Shown: positions 41,885 to 51,346 of the stretch, piece by piece
Numbering within the stretch: the stretch's first letter is position 1
Layout: each line of letters starts with the position of its first letter
Assembly: GCA_003223025.1 (NCBI GenBank)
Contig: QHXR01000018.1
Location: forward strand, 1 to 64,000
Direction of reading: 5' to 3'
Origin: Acidobacteriota bacterium
GTDB lineage: Bacteria > Acidobacteriota > Blastocatellia > Pyrinomonadales > Pyrinomonadaceae
Length of the DNA stretch: 64,000 bases
Program-made: the position numbers and the translations under genes
Notes under the pieces: model-generated
What the model saw: only the letters and a program-made list of their open reading frames with translations
Databases searched by the model: none
Told to the model about the DNA's origin: nothing

Positions 41885-42568
41885 ATGGTTGCGAGAGCGG
41901 TACAGCAAAGGATCACTTCTAAGGGCGCCGACAAGTGTCGGCGAAAGTTTCTAAAATTTTTTCCAAAAGGATTTCGAGATGAGACCTACATTGCTTGGGA
42001 ACGCGGATACAAATGGCGTGCTCACGAGCGATGGAATGAGCTGCTCGGACGCTCGACCTTTCAACATTTATTGCGCGACGGCGAGTTTGTAGAGATCGGA
42101 TCTCGCGCGATGAAATCGCTATCAGGAACGAATCTCTTGTTCTCATTCGAGAGCATGGCTTTGCGCGACGCGGTGAGAGCAACGCCGGGTGCAAAAATGT
42201 TCGCTGAGGGCCTGTATGAATTTCTGTACGGCCGGGCTTCTTTGCCCCGACGCTTTGATGAATGGTGTGGTGTCGTGGCGTCGCTTCCAAAAAAACAGTC
42301 GAGAGTTTTCACGCATCCCGTAGTTACGGTTTTCGGATTCCTATCTCAACCGGAAACGCACATCTTCTTCAAGCCAACCGTCACCCGCACGGCCGCTCTT
42401 CGATACGGATTCGAGCTCGGCTATCTCTCACGCCCGTCGTGGGAAACATATTCAGGCTTGCTCGATTTTGCATCCGTTATCTCTCACGACCTCCGCGACC
42501 TGAGGCCTCGAGACATGATCGATATTCAGTCTTTTATTTGGGTTAATGGATCGGCTGAGTACGACTAG
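41885..42568 (+). CDS. conserved protein of unknown function
   Basis: 227 residues, no signal peptide or membrane segment. Basic N-terminus (RRKFLKFFPKGF) and a C-terminus DLRDLRPRDMIDIQSFIWVNGSAEY that I have seen as a shared tail in proteins with restriction- or DNA-related domains; I cannot identify those domains here. A PWExYS-like stretch (RPSWETYSGLLDF) precedes it. It lies between the palindrome at 41775 and the end of the convergent large gene. Confidence 0.6.
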   Translation: MVARAVQQRITSKGADKCRRKFLKFFPKGFRDETYIAWERGYKWRAHERWNELLGRSTFQHLLRDGEFVEIGSRAMKSLSGTNLLFSFESMALRDAVRATPGAKMFAEGLYEFLYGRASLPRRFDEWCGVVASLPKKQSRVFTHPVVTVFGFLSQPETHIFFKPTVTRTAALRYGFELGYLSRPSWETYSGLLDFASVISHDLRDLRPRDMIDIQSFIWVNGSAEYD

Positions 42569-42592
42569 AAATGAAAGATGCAGAGCTAGGAT

Positions 42593-45500
42593 TTAAGCCC
42601 GAACTTCGACCGTAGCCTTTCTCTCAAGCTTTCCCCAGCCCACGATCGCACCGCGAGCAGCGGTGAAAACTGATTTCACCATCACCCAGTACATGACCTG
42701 GCGATAGCCGAAACGCTGGAAGAGAAGTCGCCATAGCAATCGCTTGTCTTCCGATTTCTCCATCATGAACGCAAGGAATGCGCCGATCCAGTCGACCGCG
42801 AGAAAGAGTGCGTAATAAAAAACGACCTGATTCAAATTCGTCGGTGTGTGCGCGTATTCGCGTTGATGCTCGAGAACTCCGATCAGAGCCGACACGAGCG
42901 TTCCGATGAACATGAGATCCATCAGCGGCGAGATCAGCGGAAAGAAAACCTGAAAGATCCAGACATTCGGCATCGCGATGAAACCTAGCGTTCCGTACTT
43001 CGGATTGAGCAACGCGTCTCGATGTTTCCACATGCATTGGAGAGTTCCGAACGACCAACGGAAACGCTGCTTCGCAAGATCTTTCAGCGTGTCCGGCGCT
43101 TCGGTGTATGCGATCGCGTTCTCTTCGTATCCGACATGATAATTGAGCTTCCGCACCTCGATCGTGAGGTCCTGATCCTCGGCAAGCGTACCCGATGAAA
43201 ATCCGCCGATCTGCTCGAGAAGCGAGCGTCGCCACGCTCCGACAGCGCCGGGGACTACGGTGATGCAGTTCAGCGTCGAGAATGCGCGGCGATCGAAATT
43301 CTGCGACGTCACATACTCAAGCGCCTGCCACCGCGTCACGAGGTTCACGCGATTCCCGACCTTCGCATTTCCGGCGATCGCACCGACGGTCTCGTCGGCG
43401 AATCGATGCGCGAGTGCCGAGATCGTTCCCGGAGCGAAGATCGTGTCCGCATCGAGCGCGACGACGATCTCGCCCTTCGCTCGTCGCAAACCTAAATTGA
43501 GTGCTTCGGCTTTTCCGCCGTTTGGTTTCGTCAATATCGAGACGTCCGATCGATGGCCAAAGTGTTCGACCGCGATCCGATAAGTTTCATCACTCGAGCC
43601 ATCATCGACCACGATAATTTCCATCTTCGGATAATCCGAAGCAAGCAGGCTATCGATCGTTCGACATATCACTTTGTGCTCGTTGTACGCCGGCACGACG
43701 ACGGACACGAGCGGTTCAAAACTTTCTCCGAAATGAATTCTTTCGCGACGCTTTGATCGGAGATACTGCGTCAACGCGAGGATCCCGATAAGCGTCATTC
43801 GTCCGATGCCGAGAACGATACCGAGAACGAAAAGCCAGCGGATGAGCCAACTTCCGAGCGATGCAGAGTAGAAGACGAATCCATCGGCCCTGGTATAAAA
43901 CGATTGATCTTCCTTAACGAACGGCATCGCCTGCTCGGGCGTGATGTCGGCGAGATCCGCGACGGTCGTGAATTCAAAACCGCGAGATCGAAGTTCGTGG
44001 ATCAATTTCGGAAGTGCTTCGACCGTCGCCGAGCGATCGCCTCCGCTGTCGTGCATCAGGACGATGCTTCCGCGTTCTTCGGGCGTCGTGACCTTTGCCG
44101 CCTCGAGCACTTCGTTGACCATCTGATCCGACGTGTGCGGCGTGCCGTCGTCATTCGTGAGTTTCCAATCGTCGGCGTCGAGATGAAGGCCGACGGAAAT
44201 ATATCCGAGATTTTGCGCGACGACGGTCGGTTCAACTTGCTCCGGAGTTCGCGGCTCGGCGTCTCCGAAATACGGAGCGCGAAACAGTCGCGTCGAACGT
44301 CCTGTAACGGACTCGATCAGACGCTGCGTTGTATTCATCTCCAGATCGACGATCTCGCTCGGGACCTCGCCAAGATTCGGATGCGTAAATGAATGGTTGC
44401 CGATCTCGTGACCTTCGGCGACGATGCGACGGAGCAGGTCCGGATTTTCCTGACCGTTTTCACCGACGATAAAAAACGTCGCCTTCACGTTTTCCGTTTT
44501 CAAAATGTCGAGAATCTGCGGCGTCCATCGCGGATCCGGACCGTCGTCAAACGTGAGGGCGATCTTGCCGGGCTTGTCGCCGGTGCGTTGGACGACATAC
44601 GACGACGGGATCTGTTGATAGATCTCGCGAGTCACCGAGCCGGATTCGTCAACGAGAATATCGCGCGATCCATCCTGCGGTATGGACTTCACTTGAAGGA
44701 TCTCGCCGGTGCCATCGAAGTCGACGTCGTATTCGTACTTGATCGTCGAAAGATCCGAGGGCGAGAGTTGGCCCTCGACTCCGAAGACTTTCCACAGCGA
44801 AGGATCTTCGCTCCCGAGTCGCCAGAGCGCGACGCCCGCGATGTTATAACGCCGGGCATCGTTGATCTCACCGATCGCCGTCACAGCGTCGAGAAACCAA
44901 ACCGTGTGACTCGTGCCGTCTTCTTCGTCGTATTTGTAATATGGATTTTTGCTAACGGGATCAAACTTGATCTGCGTCGGACCGTCGAGCGATTCTTTCG
45001 CCGTGATCAACGACTCCTGAAAAGTTTCCGTCACCGCCTCGCCGCCATCGTCCGACCAGTTGTAGCCGTAATTTCCGATACACAGGATCGTCTTCGCTGA
45101 CGGAAGCTCCGCCATTCGTTTTTTGAGACCGCCGTCGAACCAATCCTGTCCGGCGACAGGCCCGGCCTCGCCGGTCGACCAATGCTGGTCGTATCCCATC
45201 AGCATGAGATAGTCGGTGATGTTCGAGAACGCTTTGTAGTTCCACGCCGGATCATCGAACGGAACTGCTTGCGCGAGAATGAGCCCTCGCGTTTGAAACT
45301 CGCGGTGAAGATCCGAGACGAACATGTAGAGATTCGCCTGCTGCGATTCGGGAACTTCTTCGATATCGATCGTCAGACCGCCGAATTTATTTTTTTCGAT
45401 GACGTCGAGCAACGAACGGATCAGTGCATGTCGGCGCTCGTCGGTCGAAATCGACTTTAGAAGCTCGACGTTCCATTGTTCGTTTTTGTAATTCTGAACT

Positions 45501-46084
45501 AGCGGCAGAATCGCAACGTGAGGCTTCTGATCGCGGATGAGGTCCATCGCCTGTTGATCGACATCGACGACGAGCGGATTCTTCTCATCACCCGAAAGTC
45601 GGATCCATTCCGGCACGACCCAGTCGAGCTGCGAGATGTTTCGTTTGAGCGATGTGAGACTCGAGTCGTCCCAGTTGACGTAAAACCCGACGGCAAGCGG
45701 ATGAGCCGGAGGTGCCGTAGCGGATCCCGGTTCCGACGCGGCAAGCATTTCACGTCGCGCGCGGTTTTCGATCTTTGCTTCATCCCGCTTCTGCTTTTCA
45801 CGTTTTGCGTGATCGGTCGCCTGCTTCAGTGACGCATCTTTTTTCGAGAGCAAGGGATGCTCGGGAACGATGCCGGCAATGTCGTTCCTCTGGGGAAGCA
45901 ACGCCGTAGGTTTCAGTCGTAACTGCGGAAGGAACGGATTGATCAGCACGCTCGCGATAAACAGCCCGGCGAATGTCGTTAAGACGGCGGTGACAGCGAG
46001 ACCAGCGTAAGTTAAGAAACGGCTTCGACGACCTTTCGCATCGAAGAAAACGGGAGTCCGTGATTGAGGGTTTTCAGTGTTCAA
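42593..46084 (-). CDS. trifunctional GH18-like, NodB deacetylase and GT2 synthase membrane protein
   Basis: 1163 residues. One membrane segment at about 25-48; a glycoside hydrolase 18-like domain (about 130-440) with GGLTIDIEEVPES, D240 and E242 as the DxE core; a polysaccharide deacetylase domain (about 505-715) with TFDDGPD (D513/D514) and NHSFTH (H564, H568); then a membrane segment (about 748-770) and a processive GT2 (about 790-1035) with DADTIF (878-883), AEDQD (968-972) and QRFRW (1006-1010), followed by four or so helices. The order suggests synthesis of a beta-linked GlcNAc-like polymer, outside deacetylation and cutting or binding, in one chain. PgaC/PgaB and HasA relatives are separate proteins. 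Confidence 0.9.
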   Translation of the reverse strand: MNTENPQSRTPVFFDAKGRRSRFLTYAGLAVTAVLTTFAGLFIASVLINPFLPQLRLKPTALLPQRNDIAGIVPEHPLLSKKDASLKQATDHAKREKQKRDEAKIENRARREMLAASEPGSATAPPAHPLAVGFYVNWDDSSLTSLKRNISQLDWVVPEWIRLSGDEKNPLVVDVDQQAMDLIRDQKPHVAILPLVQNYKNEQWNVELLKSISTDERRHALIRSLLDVIEKNKFGGLTIDIEEVPESQQANLYMFVSDLHREFQTRGLILAQAVPFDDPAWNYKAFSNITDYLMLMGYDQHWSTGEAGPVAGQDWFDGGLKKRMAELPSAKTILCIGNYGYNWSDDGGEAVTETFQESLITAKESLDGPTQIKFDPVSKNPYYKYDEEDGTSHTVWFLDAVTAIGEINDARRYNIAGVALWRLGSEDPSLWKVFGVEGQLSPSDLSTIKYEYDVDFDGTGEILQVKSIPQDGSRDILVDESGSVTREIYQQIPSSYVVQRTGDKPGKIALTFDDGPDPRWTPQILDILKTENVKATFFIVGENGQENPDLLRRIVAEGHEIGNHSFTHPNLGEVPSEIVDLEMNTTQRLIESVTGRSTRLFRAPYFGDAEPRTPEQVEPTVVAQNLGYISVGLHLDADDWKLTNDDGTPHTSDQMVNEVLEAAKVTTPEERGSIVLMHDSGGDRSATVEALPKLIHELRSRGFEFTTVADLADITPEQAMPFVKEDQSFYTRADGFVFYSASLGSWLIRWLFVLGIVLGIGRMTLIGILALTQYLRSKRRERIHFGESFEPLVSVVVPAYNEHKVICRTIDSLLASDYPKMEIIVVDDGSSDETYRIAVEHFGHRSDVSILTKPNGGKAEALNLGLRRAKGEIVVALDADTIFAPGTISALAHRFADETVGAIAGNAKVGNRVNLVTRWQALEYVTSQNFDRRAFSTLNCITVVPGAVGAWRRSLLEQIGGFSSGTLAEDQDLTIEVRKLNYHVGYEENAIAYTEAPDTLKDLAKQRFRWSFGTLQCMWKHRDALLNPKYGTLGFIAMPNVWIFQVFFPLISPLMDLMFIGTLVSALIGVLEHQREYAHTPTNLNQVVFYYALFLAVDWIGAFLAFMMEKSEDKRLLWRLLFQRFGYRQVMYWVMVKSVFTAARGAIVGWGKLERKATVEVRA

Positions 46085-46160
46085 TTTTGAGGAGAGACAT
46101 TCATTAATTAACCAGAAGTTGAGAACAGCGTTTGATACGAAGCGTCGGAGGGAAAAGTTT

Positions 46161-46278
46161 TGCGGCTGAGCCGCCCGATGAGCGGAAAGGCTTCTCTTGC
46201 GGCTGAGCCGCCCGATGAGCGGAAAGGCTTTGCCTTTCCGTCGAATCTCCCCAAAAACCTAGGAGGCTCCGCCTCCGA
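46161..46278. repeat. left flank of the RAYT element, with direct 33-bp repeat
   Basis: The 33-bp word that starts TGCGGCTGAGCCGCCCGATG is present at 46161-46193 and again at 46198-46230. The second copy continues with GGCTTTGCCTTTCC and the palindrome GGAGGCTCCGCCTCC. The region 46198-46278 is complementary to 46882-46958 on the other side of the transposase gene. Confidence 0.9.
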
Positions 46279-46340
46279 ATTTAGAATAATTAAAGATTTC
46301 TATATTTAGTCCAACGTAAAATCTTCGCAGGTCTTCCACT

Positions 46341-46880
46341 ATGCGAATTTCAATAGATACTCCCGTCTATTTTTTCACCTCAGTAGCGCACGACCGTCTC
46401 CCGATCTTCCGAACGGACAAACTCAAAAAGATTGCCGCCGATGCGTTCGCCGAAGCGAGAAAGTCAGCCGAGCTATTGATTCTCGCCTACGTGATCATGC
46501 CCGATCACTACCACATCATCGCCGGCGGAAATCGCGAGCCGTCAGACGCCCTGAGATACTTGAATGGAATTAGTGCCAAGCGCATTCTCGATCATTTGAA
46601 AGAAAACGCGCCAGCGTCGCTCGAGAAACTGAAAATGTTCGAAAAGAAGCGCGGCTATAAACATTCCGTTTGGGAACATCACTCCGATACGTTTTTAATA
46701 ACAAGTGAATCTATGTTGATGGATAAGGCGCATTACATTCACCAGAATCCGGTGAAGGCAGGATTGGTAGAGCATCCGGATGATTATCTTTATTCGAGTT
46801 CCCGGATTTGGAATAAGAGAGCTCTGGAGGATGAGCCTCTAAAAATGGATTTAGACCAGATAGACTGGCGTCGATCATGA
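46341..46880 (+). CDS. REP-associated tyrosine transposase (RAYT)
   Basis: 179 residues of the Y1 (HUH) family. HUH motif at H56-Y57-H58 (MPDHYHII), catalytic tyrosine at about Y132 in YIHQNPVKAGLV, the RAYT signature. Start SIDTPVYFFTSVAHDRLPIF is the family N-terminus. Such enzymes nick and join single-stranded REP hairpins and spread them. Its flanks are inverted copies of one palindromic unit, so the gene and repeats form a single element. Copies of other repeat families in the window do not share these arms. Confidence 0.93.
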   Translation: MRISIDTPVYFFTSVAHDRLPIFRTDKLKKIAADAFAEARKSAELLILAYVIMPDHYHIIAGGNREPSDALRYLNGISAKRILDHLKENAPASLEKLKMFEKKRGYKHSVWEHHSDTFLITSESMLMDKAHYIHQNPVKAGLVEHPDDYLYSSSRIWNKRALEDEPLKMDLDQIDWRRS

Positions 46881-46958
46881 AGGGAGGCGTAGCCTCCGAG
46901 TTTTAAGACTCGACGGAAAGGCAAAGCCTTTCCGCTCATCGGGCGGCACAGCCGTAAG
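46881..46958. repeat. right flank of the RAYT element
   Basis: GGGAGGCGTAGCCTCCGAG, GACGGAAAGGCAAAGCCTTTCC and GCTCATCGGGCGGCACAGCCG. The inverted complement of the left flank at 46198-46278, with about 85 percent of bases agreeing by eye. Confidence 0.88.
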
Positions 46959-46980
46959 AAAACTCTGAGTGTAATCTTGT

Positions 46981-47844
46981 TCAGGGAACTGTAATCGTCT
47001 TTGTAACTACCTTGCCCACAACACCAGCGCCGTCGTCGACGCCAGCACTCAGTGAATAGGTTCCGGCAATAGCTTCAGACAGGTCCCACACCACATTTGC
47101 GCCGACACCGATAATTCTTCCCGCTGTAACTTTGTAGTTGTAGGTAAGCACATCGTTTTCCGGATCCATGGCTGTCGTTTTGACGCTGAATTGCCGTGCA
47201 CCGGAATCGAGAATCTCAACGTCAACAACATTGGCATACATATTCCGAAGGATGCATATGTACTTTGGCTGTGGATCTCGTTTCCATTCAACTTTCGAAT
47301 AGTATTCTTGTATCTTCTCGTCTCGACAGAGAAGAGCGTTACTCGAGCGGGACGGGAAGAACATTATCGAGTCGACATCGTCATCGTCGCCACTGGTCGT
47401 TACGGCTATCCCTTCGCTCTTGTTGTAGTAAATGTGGTAATCGTTCCTCCCTCGATACAGCCGGCCTTTCCTCAATCGCACGCCGCCGAGATCTAACTGC
47501 TTTACTGTTAAATCGTCCCTCGGTAAAACTTTTACGATGACGGCTTTCCCTTCGCCAACATTCCAGTCGTCTGAATTGACGCCGAATGCTTCGCTATCGG
47601 TGCAGTGACCGCTGGAATAAGAGACCTCAATGCGGCTGCTCGGAAGCGAGAATACTTTCTGTCCATACATGAACGGAGACGTATTACCGAAAACCTCTGT
47701 GAGGTCTGTTGCTGTCGCTTCCAGGAGTTTGATGCTTTTAGCTTTTGCCAGATCTTCAGAGAGGGTTTGCGCCTTGGCAAAATTTACAAAGGAAAGGACT
47801 ACACAAATGACAAGTAGGCGCCGCTTCATTTCGTTGACGGCCAT
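46981..47844 (-). CDS. secreted protein of unknown function
   Basis: 287 residues. Signal peptide about 6-25 (KRRLLVICVVLSFVNFAKAQ). The final 80 residues (VEILDSGARQFSVKTTAMDPENDVLTYNYKVTAGRI) look like an Ig-like or cadherin-type beta sandwich; the first part contains CTDSEAFG and a strand-rich stretch. No family identified. A start at 47829 is equally good. The gene begins 4 bases after the lepA stop, and thus is probably translated from the lepA message. Confidence 0.7.
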   Translation of the reverse strand: MAVNEMKRRLLVICVVLSFVNFAKAQTLSEDLAKAKSIKLLEATATDLTEVFGNTSPFMYGQKVFSLPSSRIEVSYSSGHCTDSEAFGVNSDDWNVGEGKAVIVKVLPRDDLTVKQLDLGGVRLRKGRLYRGRNDYHIYYNKSEGIAVTTSGDDDDVDSIMFFPSRSSNALLCRDEKIQEYYSKVEWKRDPQPKYICILRNMYANVVDVEILDSGARQFSVKTTAMDPENDVLTYNYKVTAGRIIGVGANVVWDLSEAIAGTYSLSAGVDDGAGVVGKVVTKTITVP

Positions 47845-47848
47845 TTTA

Positions 47849-49651
47849 TCAGCTTTCGTTAACCTTGAGAACGGCTAAGAAAGCTTCCTGCGGAATCTCC
47901 ACGCGTCCGACTTTCTTCATCCGCTTCTTTCCTTCTTTCTGCTTCTCTAACAGTTTGCGTTTGCGCGAGATGTCGCCGCCGTAGCATTTGGCGATGACGT
48001 TTTTGCCCATGGCTTTTACAGTTTCGCGGGCGATGACTTTGTTGCCGATGGCGGCTTGGATGGCGACTTCGAACATCTGTCGAGGGATGAGCTCTTTCAT
48101 CTTCGCGGTGAGAAGGCGGCCCTTCGTCGTTGCAGTATCGGTGTGCAGGATCAGAGAGAGTGCGTCGACCGGTTCGCCGGAGACGAGAACGTCGAGCTTG
48201 ACGAGCTTACTCGCTTGATAACCCGAGAGATGATAGTCGAGCGATGCGTAGCCGCGCGAGACGGATTTCAGACGATCGTAAAAATCGAGGACGATCTCAT
48301 TCAACGGCAATTCATAGACGAGCATCACGCGATCTTTCGTCACGTACTCAAACTTTTTCTGCACGCCTCGTTTCTCGTCGAGCAGCGGCAGGATGCCTCC
48401 GAGAAATGTGTCGTTCGTCAGGATCGTCGCTTCGATGAAAGGCTCTTCGATCGTCACGATGCGTCCGGTGTCGGGCATCTTTGATGGCGAATCGATCTCG
48501 GCGACCGCGCCGTCGGTCGTCGTCACTCGATATCGCACACCGGGTGCGGTCGTGATCAGATCGAGATTGAATTCGCGTTCGAGGCGCTCCTGGATGATCT
48601 CCATGTGGAGCAAGCCAAGAAATCCGCAGCGGAATCCGAAACCGAGTGCGGTCGATGATTCCGGCTCAAAGAAAAACGAAGCGTCGTTCAGGCGAAGCTT
48701 CTCCATCGCGTCGCGAAGATCTTCGTACTGCGCCGAATCGGTCGGATACAAACCGGCGAAGACCATCGGCTTCACTTCCTGGAATCCGGGAAACGGTTTG
48801 TCGACCGGACGTGCGGCCTCGGTGATCGTGTCACCGATCTGCACATCGGCGACGGTCTTGATCGACGCGGTCAGGAATCCGACTTCGCCCGGGCCGAGCT
48901 CGGCGATCGGCGTCGGACGCGGTCGATTCACACCGATCATTTCAGTTAAATACTCGCGACCCGTGTTGAAGAATTTGATCTTCGTTCCTTTCTTGATCGT
49001 GCCGTCGATGATGCGGAAAAGAACGATGACGCCGCGATACGAGTCGTACCAACTGTCGAAAATCAGCGCCTTCAAAGGCGCGTTTCGATCGCCTTTCGGT
49101 GCCGGGACTTTCGCAACGATCGCTTCGAGAACTTCTTCTACACCAAGACCAGTCTTCGCTGAAGTCAGAACAGCCTCGCTCGCATCCAGCCCGATGATGT
49201 TCTCGATCTGCTCCTTGATGCGATCAGGCTCGGCCGACGGCAGATCGATCTTATTCAACACCGGAATGAGCTCGAGATCGTTCTGGATCGCGAGATACGT
49301 GTTTGCGAGAGTCTGTGCTTCGACGCCTTGCGACGCATCCACGACAAGCAGAGCTCCTTCGCACGCCGACAGCGATCGAGAGACTTCGTAACTAAAATCG
49401 ACGTGTCCGGGCGTGTCGATCAGATTCAAAATGTACGCCTTTCCATCTTTGGCCTTGTAATCCAGCCGGACCGCGTGGGACTTGATCGTGATGCCGCGCT
49501 CGCGCTCGAGGTCCATGTTATCGAGCATCTGCGCTTCCATATCGCGATCCGCGACGGCTCCGGTGAGTTGCAGGATACGGTCGGCGAGCGTGGACTTGCC
49601 GTGGTCGATGTGGGCGATTATCGAAAAATTTCTAATGTTGTCAGTCTTCAT
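47849..49651 (-). CDS. lepA: elongation factor 4 (LepA)
   Basis: 600 residues, the normal length. A translational GTPase that back-translocates or rescues ribosomes; cytosolic and partly membrane-associated. G1 [15 protein letters not shown] (about 13-27), G3 [10 protein letters not shown]4 NKIDLPSA, and the LepA-specific C-terminal end that includes [36 protein letters not shown]. The secreted unknown lies 4 bases after its stop. No signal peptidase gene lepB accompanies it, unlike E. coli. Confidence 0.97.
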   Translation of the reverse strand: MKTDNIRNFSIIAHIDHGKSTLADRILQLTGAVADRDMEAQMLDNMDLERERGITIKSHAVRLDYKAKDGKAYILNLIDTPGHVDFSYEVSRSLSACEGALLVVDASQGVEAQTLANTYLAIQNDLELIPVLNKIDLPSAEPDRIKEQIENIIGLDASEAVLTSAKTGLGVEEVLEAIVAKVPAPKGDRNAPLKALIFDSWYDSYRGVIVLFRIIDGTIKKGTKIKFFNTGREYLTEMIGVNRPRPTPIAELGPGEVGFLTASIKTVADVQIGDTITEAARPVDKPFPGFQEVKPMVFAGLYPTDSAQYEDLRDAMEKLRLNDASFFFEPESSTALGFGFRCGFLGLLHMEIIQERLEREFNLDLITTAPGVRYRVTTTDGAVAEIDSPSKMPDTGRIVTIEEPFIEATILTNDTFLGGILPLLDEKRGVQKKFEYVTKDRVMLVYELPLNEIVLDFYDRLKSVSRGYASLDYHLSGYQASKLVKLDVLVSGEPVDALSLILHTDTATTKGRLLTAKMKELIPRQMFEVAIQAAIGNKVIARETVKAMGKNVIAKCYGGDISRKRKLLEKQKEGKKRMKKVGRVEIPQEAFLAVLKVNES

Positions 49652-49711
49652 CGGGCAAAAAACGAATAATTACCTTATCAAAACGACGGCGGTTACGCAT
49701 TGTGGGGTCAC

Positions 49712-49861
49712 GCGCCAACGGACTGGACCGCAGGCAGCCTGCCTGCACGACATCGCCGCTTCGGCCGATGTCGCACCTCTATATTGTCGAACCATCATCC
49801 GACCTCGCCCTCGGAAGCCTCGGCGAGCAGGCAGGCTGCCTGCGGTCCAGTCCGCTGGCGC
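49712..49861. repeat. palindromic element, family E' (copy 1)
   Basis: CGCCAACGGACTGGACCGCAG and GCAGCCTGCCTGC on the left are complementary to GCAGGCAGGCTGC and GGTCCAGTCCGCTGGCG on the right. The middle contains GACATCGCCGCTTCGG with CCGATGTC. A second copy is at 54548-54699. The remaining part of the 309-base gap shows only AT-rich promoter-like DNA before 49961. Confidence 0.87.
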
Positions 49862-49960
49862 CTCCTCCTCATGCAAACTCTGTCCTAAATCGTGAATCTT
49901 TGCTATAGTTTGGTTCACAGACATATACGATTATTCGCTTTATTACGATAGGAGCCTATT

Positions 49961-50395
49961 ATGAGAAACGATTACAGCAGAGACGATTCAAACGTTACGA
50001 CCAAACTTACATACTTGCTGATCGGTGGCGGCATCGGAGCGGTTATCGCCCTTTTGTTCGCACCTAAATCGGGTCAGGAGCTTCGCGAAGATATCGCAGA
50101 CGTGACTCGAAAGGGTATTGAAAAAAGCAAGGAAACTGCGGCTCAGTTGCAGGAACGCGCGGGCGAATACTACGAGGTCGGTCGCGAAAGAGCGAACGAG
50201 CTTTATCAGACGGCGCAGGAAAAGGCCGGCGAGTTGGGCGATAAAGCGAAGAGTGCGGCAGCACGCACAGCGAATCCGTTCACCGCGGCGGTCGAAGCCG
50301 GCAAGGAAGCATATGTCGCCGAGAAGCGTCGCAATGAATCAAAGGCGATCACCGAAGGGCGGCCGAGCTATCCGGTTGAGAAAGAAAACAATTAG
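49961..50395 (+). CDS. YtxH domain protein
   Basis: 144 residues. One N-terminal membrane segment (about 16-33, LTYLLIGGGIGAVIALLFAPKSG) with the conserved APKSG ending, then a long coiled-coil-like region rich in Ala, Glu and Lys (about 40-115). YtxH proteins are found in stress and envelope roles, but no exact activity is known. AGGAGC precedes the ATG. The next gene starts 3 bases after its stop, so they form an operon closed by the terminator at 50960. Confidence 0.85.
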   Translation: MRNDYSRDDSNVTTKLTYLLIGGGIGAVIALLFAPKSGQELREDIADVTRKGIEKSKETAAQLQERAGEYYEVGRERANELYQTAQEKAGELGDKAKSAAARTANPFTAAVEAGKEAYVAEKRRNESKAITEGRPSYPVEKENN

Positions 50396-50398
50396 TCT

Positions 50399-50938
50399 AT
50401 GAATCAGAACGATCCGCAATTCTGGATGATGATCTCGTCGATCGTGATCGCGGTATGTTTTATCGTCATGGCCATCGCACTTATCGCGATCGCGGTTATC
50501 GTTCGCCGCGTGGTCAAGACAGTCAACCGGCTCGAGGACAGGTTCGATCCGCTGCTCGTCAAAGTGAATGCGATGAGTGCTCAGGGTCAGGAGATCTCGG
50601 TTCATCTTAACGAGGTCTCAGCGAATCTCTCGACGGCGACCCGGCACTTGGCTGAATCGACCGAACTCATCAAGCAGGAAGTTGCCGAGCTGAGGGTGCT
50701 GGTTGGCGAGACTGCAATTACTGCGAAGGACAAGGTCGCTATGGTAAGCCAAACGATCGATCGAACGCACGATCAGGTCGTTGATACGACGGAGTTTGTC
50801 CAGAGGAAAATCGTAGAACCGGCACGCGAGATCGCGGCTGTGATGGCCGGCGTGAAGAAAGGACTCGAGGTACTTTTCGCACCGGCGCCGAAGCCGATCG
50901 ATCGAGCTTACATGGAAGACGAATTGTTTATCGGATAA
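50399..50938 (+). CDS. membrane-anchored coiled-coil protein (DUF948-like)
   Basis: 179 residues. One membrane segment (about 11-38, MISSIVIAVCFIVMAIALIAIAVIV) and then a heptad-like helical region (VKTVNRLEDRFDPLLVKVNA, VAELRVLVGET) similar to DUF948 and chemoreceptor-like coiled coils. YtxH and DUF948 genes are neighbours in many Firmicutes and Cyanobacteria, which strengthens both assignments. Function unknown; possibly a membrane scaffold. Confidence 0.75.
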   Translation: MNQNDPQFWMMISSIVIAVCFIVMAIALIAIAVIVRRVVKTVNRLEDRFDPLLVKVNAMSAQGQEISVHLNEVSANLSTATRHLAESTELIKQEVAELRVLVGETAITAKDKVAMVSQTIDRTHDQVVDTTEFVQRKIVEPAREIAAVMAGVKKGLEVLFAPAPKPIDRAYMEDELFIG

Positions 50939-50959
50939 CCGATAATACAATGTGATCAG

Positions 50960-50992
50960 AAGGGCCACCTGTTAACGGTGGCCTTCTTTTTT
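50960..50992 (+). terminator. rho-independent terminator after the YtxH operon
   Basis: AGGGCCACC pairs with GGTGGCCTT around GTTAAC, followed by T8 with one C. Start is 22 bases after the stop. Confidence 0.85.
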
Positions 50993-51172
50993 GCCCGCGA
51001 ATAAAGCGAAAGGGCGGAAAAGTATTGCCCGCGAAATACGCGAAAGGACGCGAAAAAGAAAAAGCTTGGCCCGCGAATAGCGCGAATGAACGCGGATAGG
51101 ATTTCATTCGCCCTATTCGCGTTATTGGCGGGCAGTTCTTTTTTCGAGTCCTTTCGCGTATTTCGCGGGCAA
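50993..51172. repeat. palindromic element, family C (copy 4)
   Basis: CCCGCGAAATACGCGAAAGGACGCGAAA matches the complement TTTCGCGTATTTCGCGGGC at the right. The core CCCGCGAATAGCGCGAATGAACGCGGATAGG pairs with CGCCCTATTCGCGTTATTGGCGGGC. It fills most of the gap; 51173-51346 shows nothing I recognise. Confidence 0.85.
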
Positions 51173-51346
51173 TTCGTTCCGTTATTCCACGTTATTCCCG
51201 GGCCGTTTTCATTTGCTAGAGATTCCTGGCTTCTTCTTAATTCTTCCGAATATATCTGAATTACTTTGAATCGTTCTGGCGTTCTTTGATAGGATGAGTG
51301 CTTCGACTCCATCTCTCCCAAGGATCAAATCGATAGGACAACAACT

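Noticed and set aside
48393-49391. 332-residue open frame on the plus strand
   Set aside because: Antisense to lepA, whose identity is beyond doubt.
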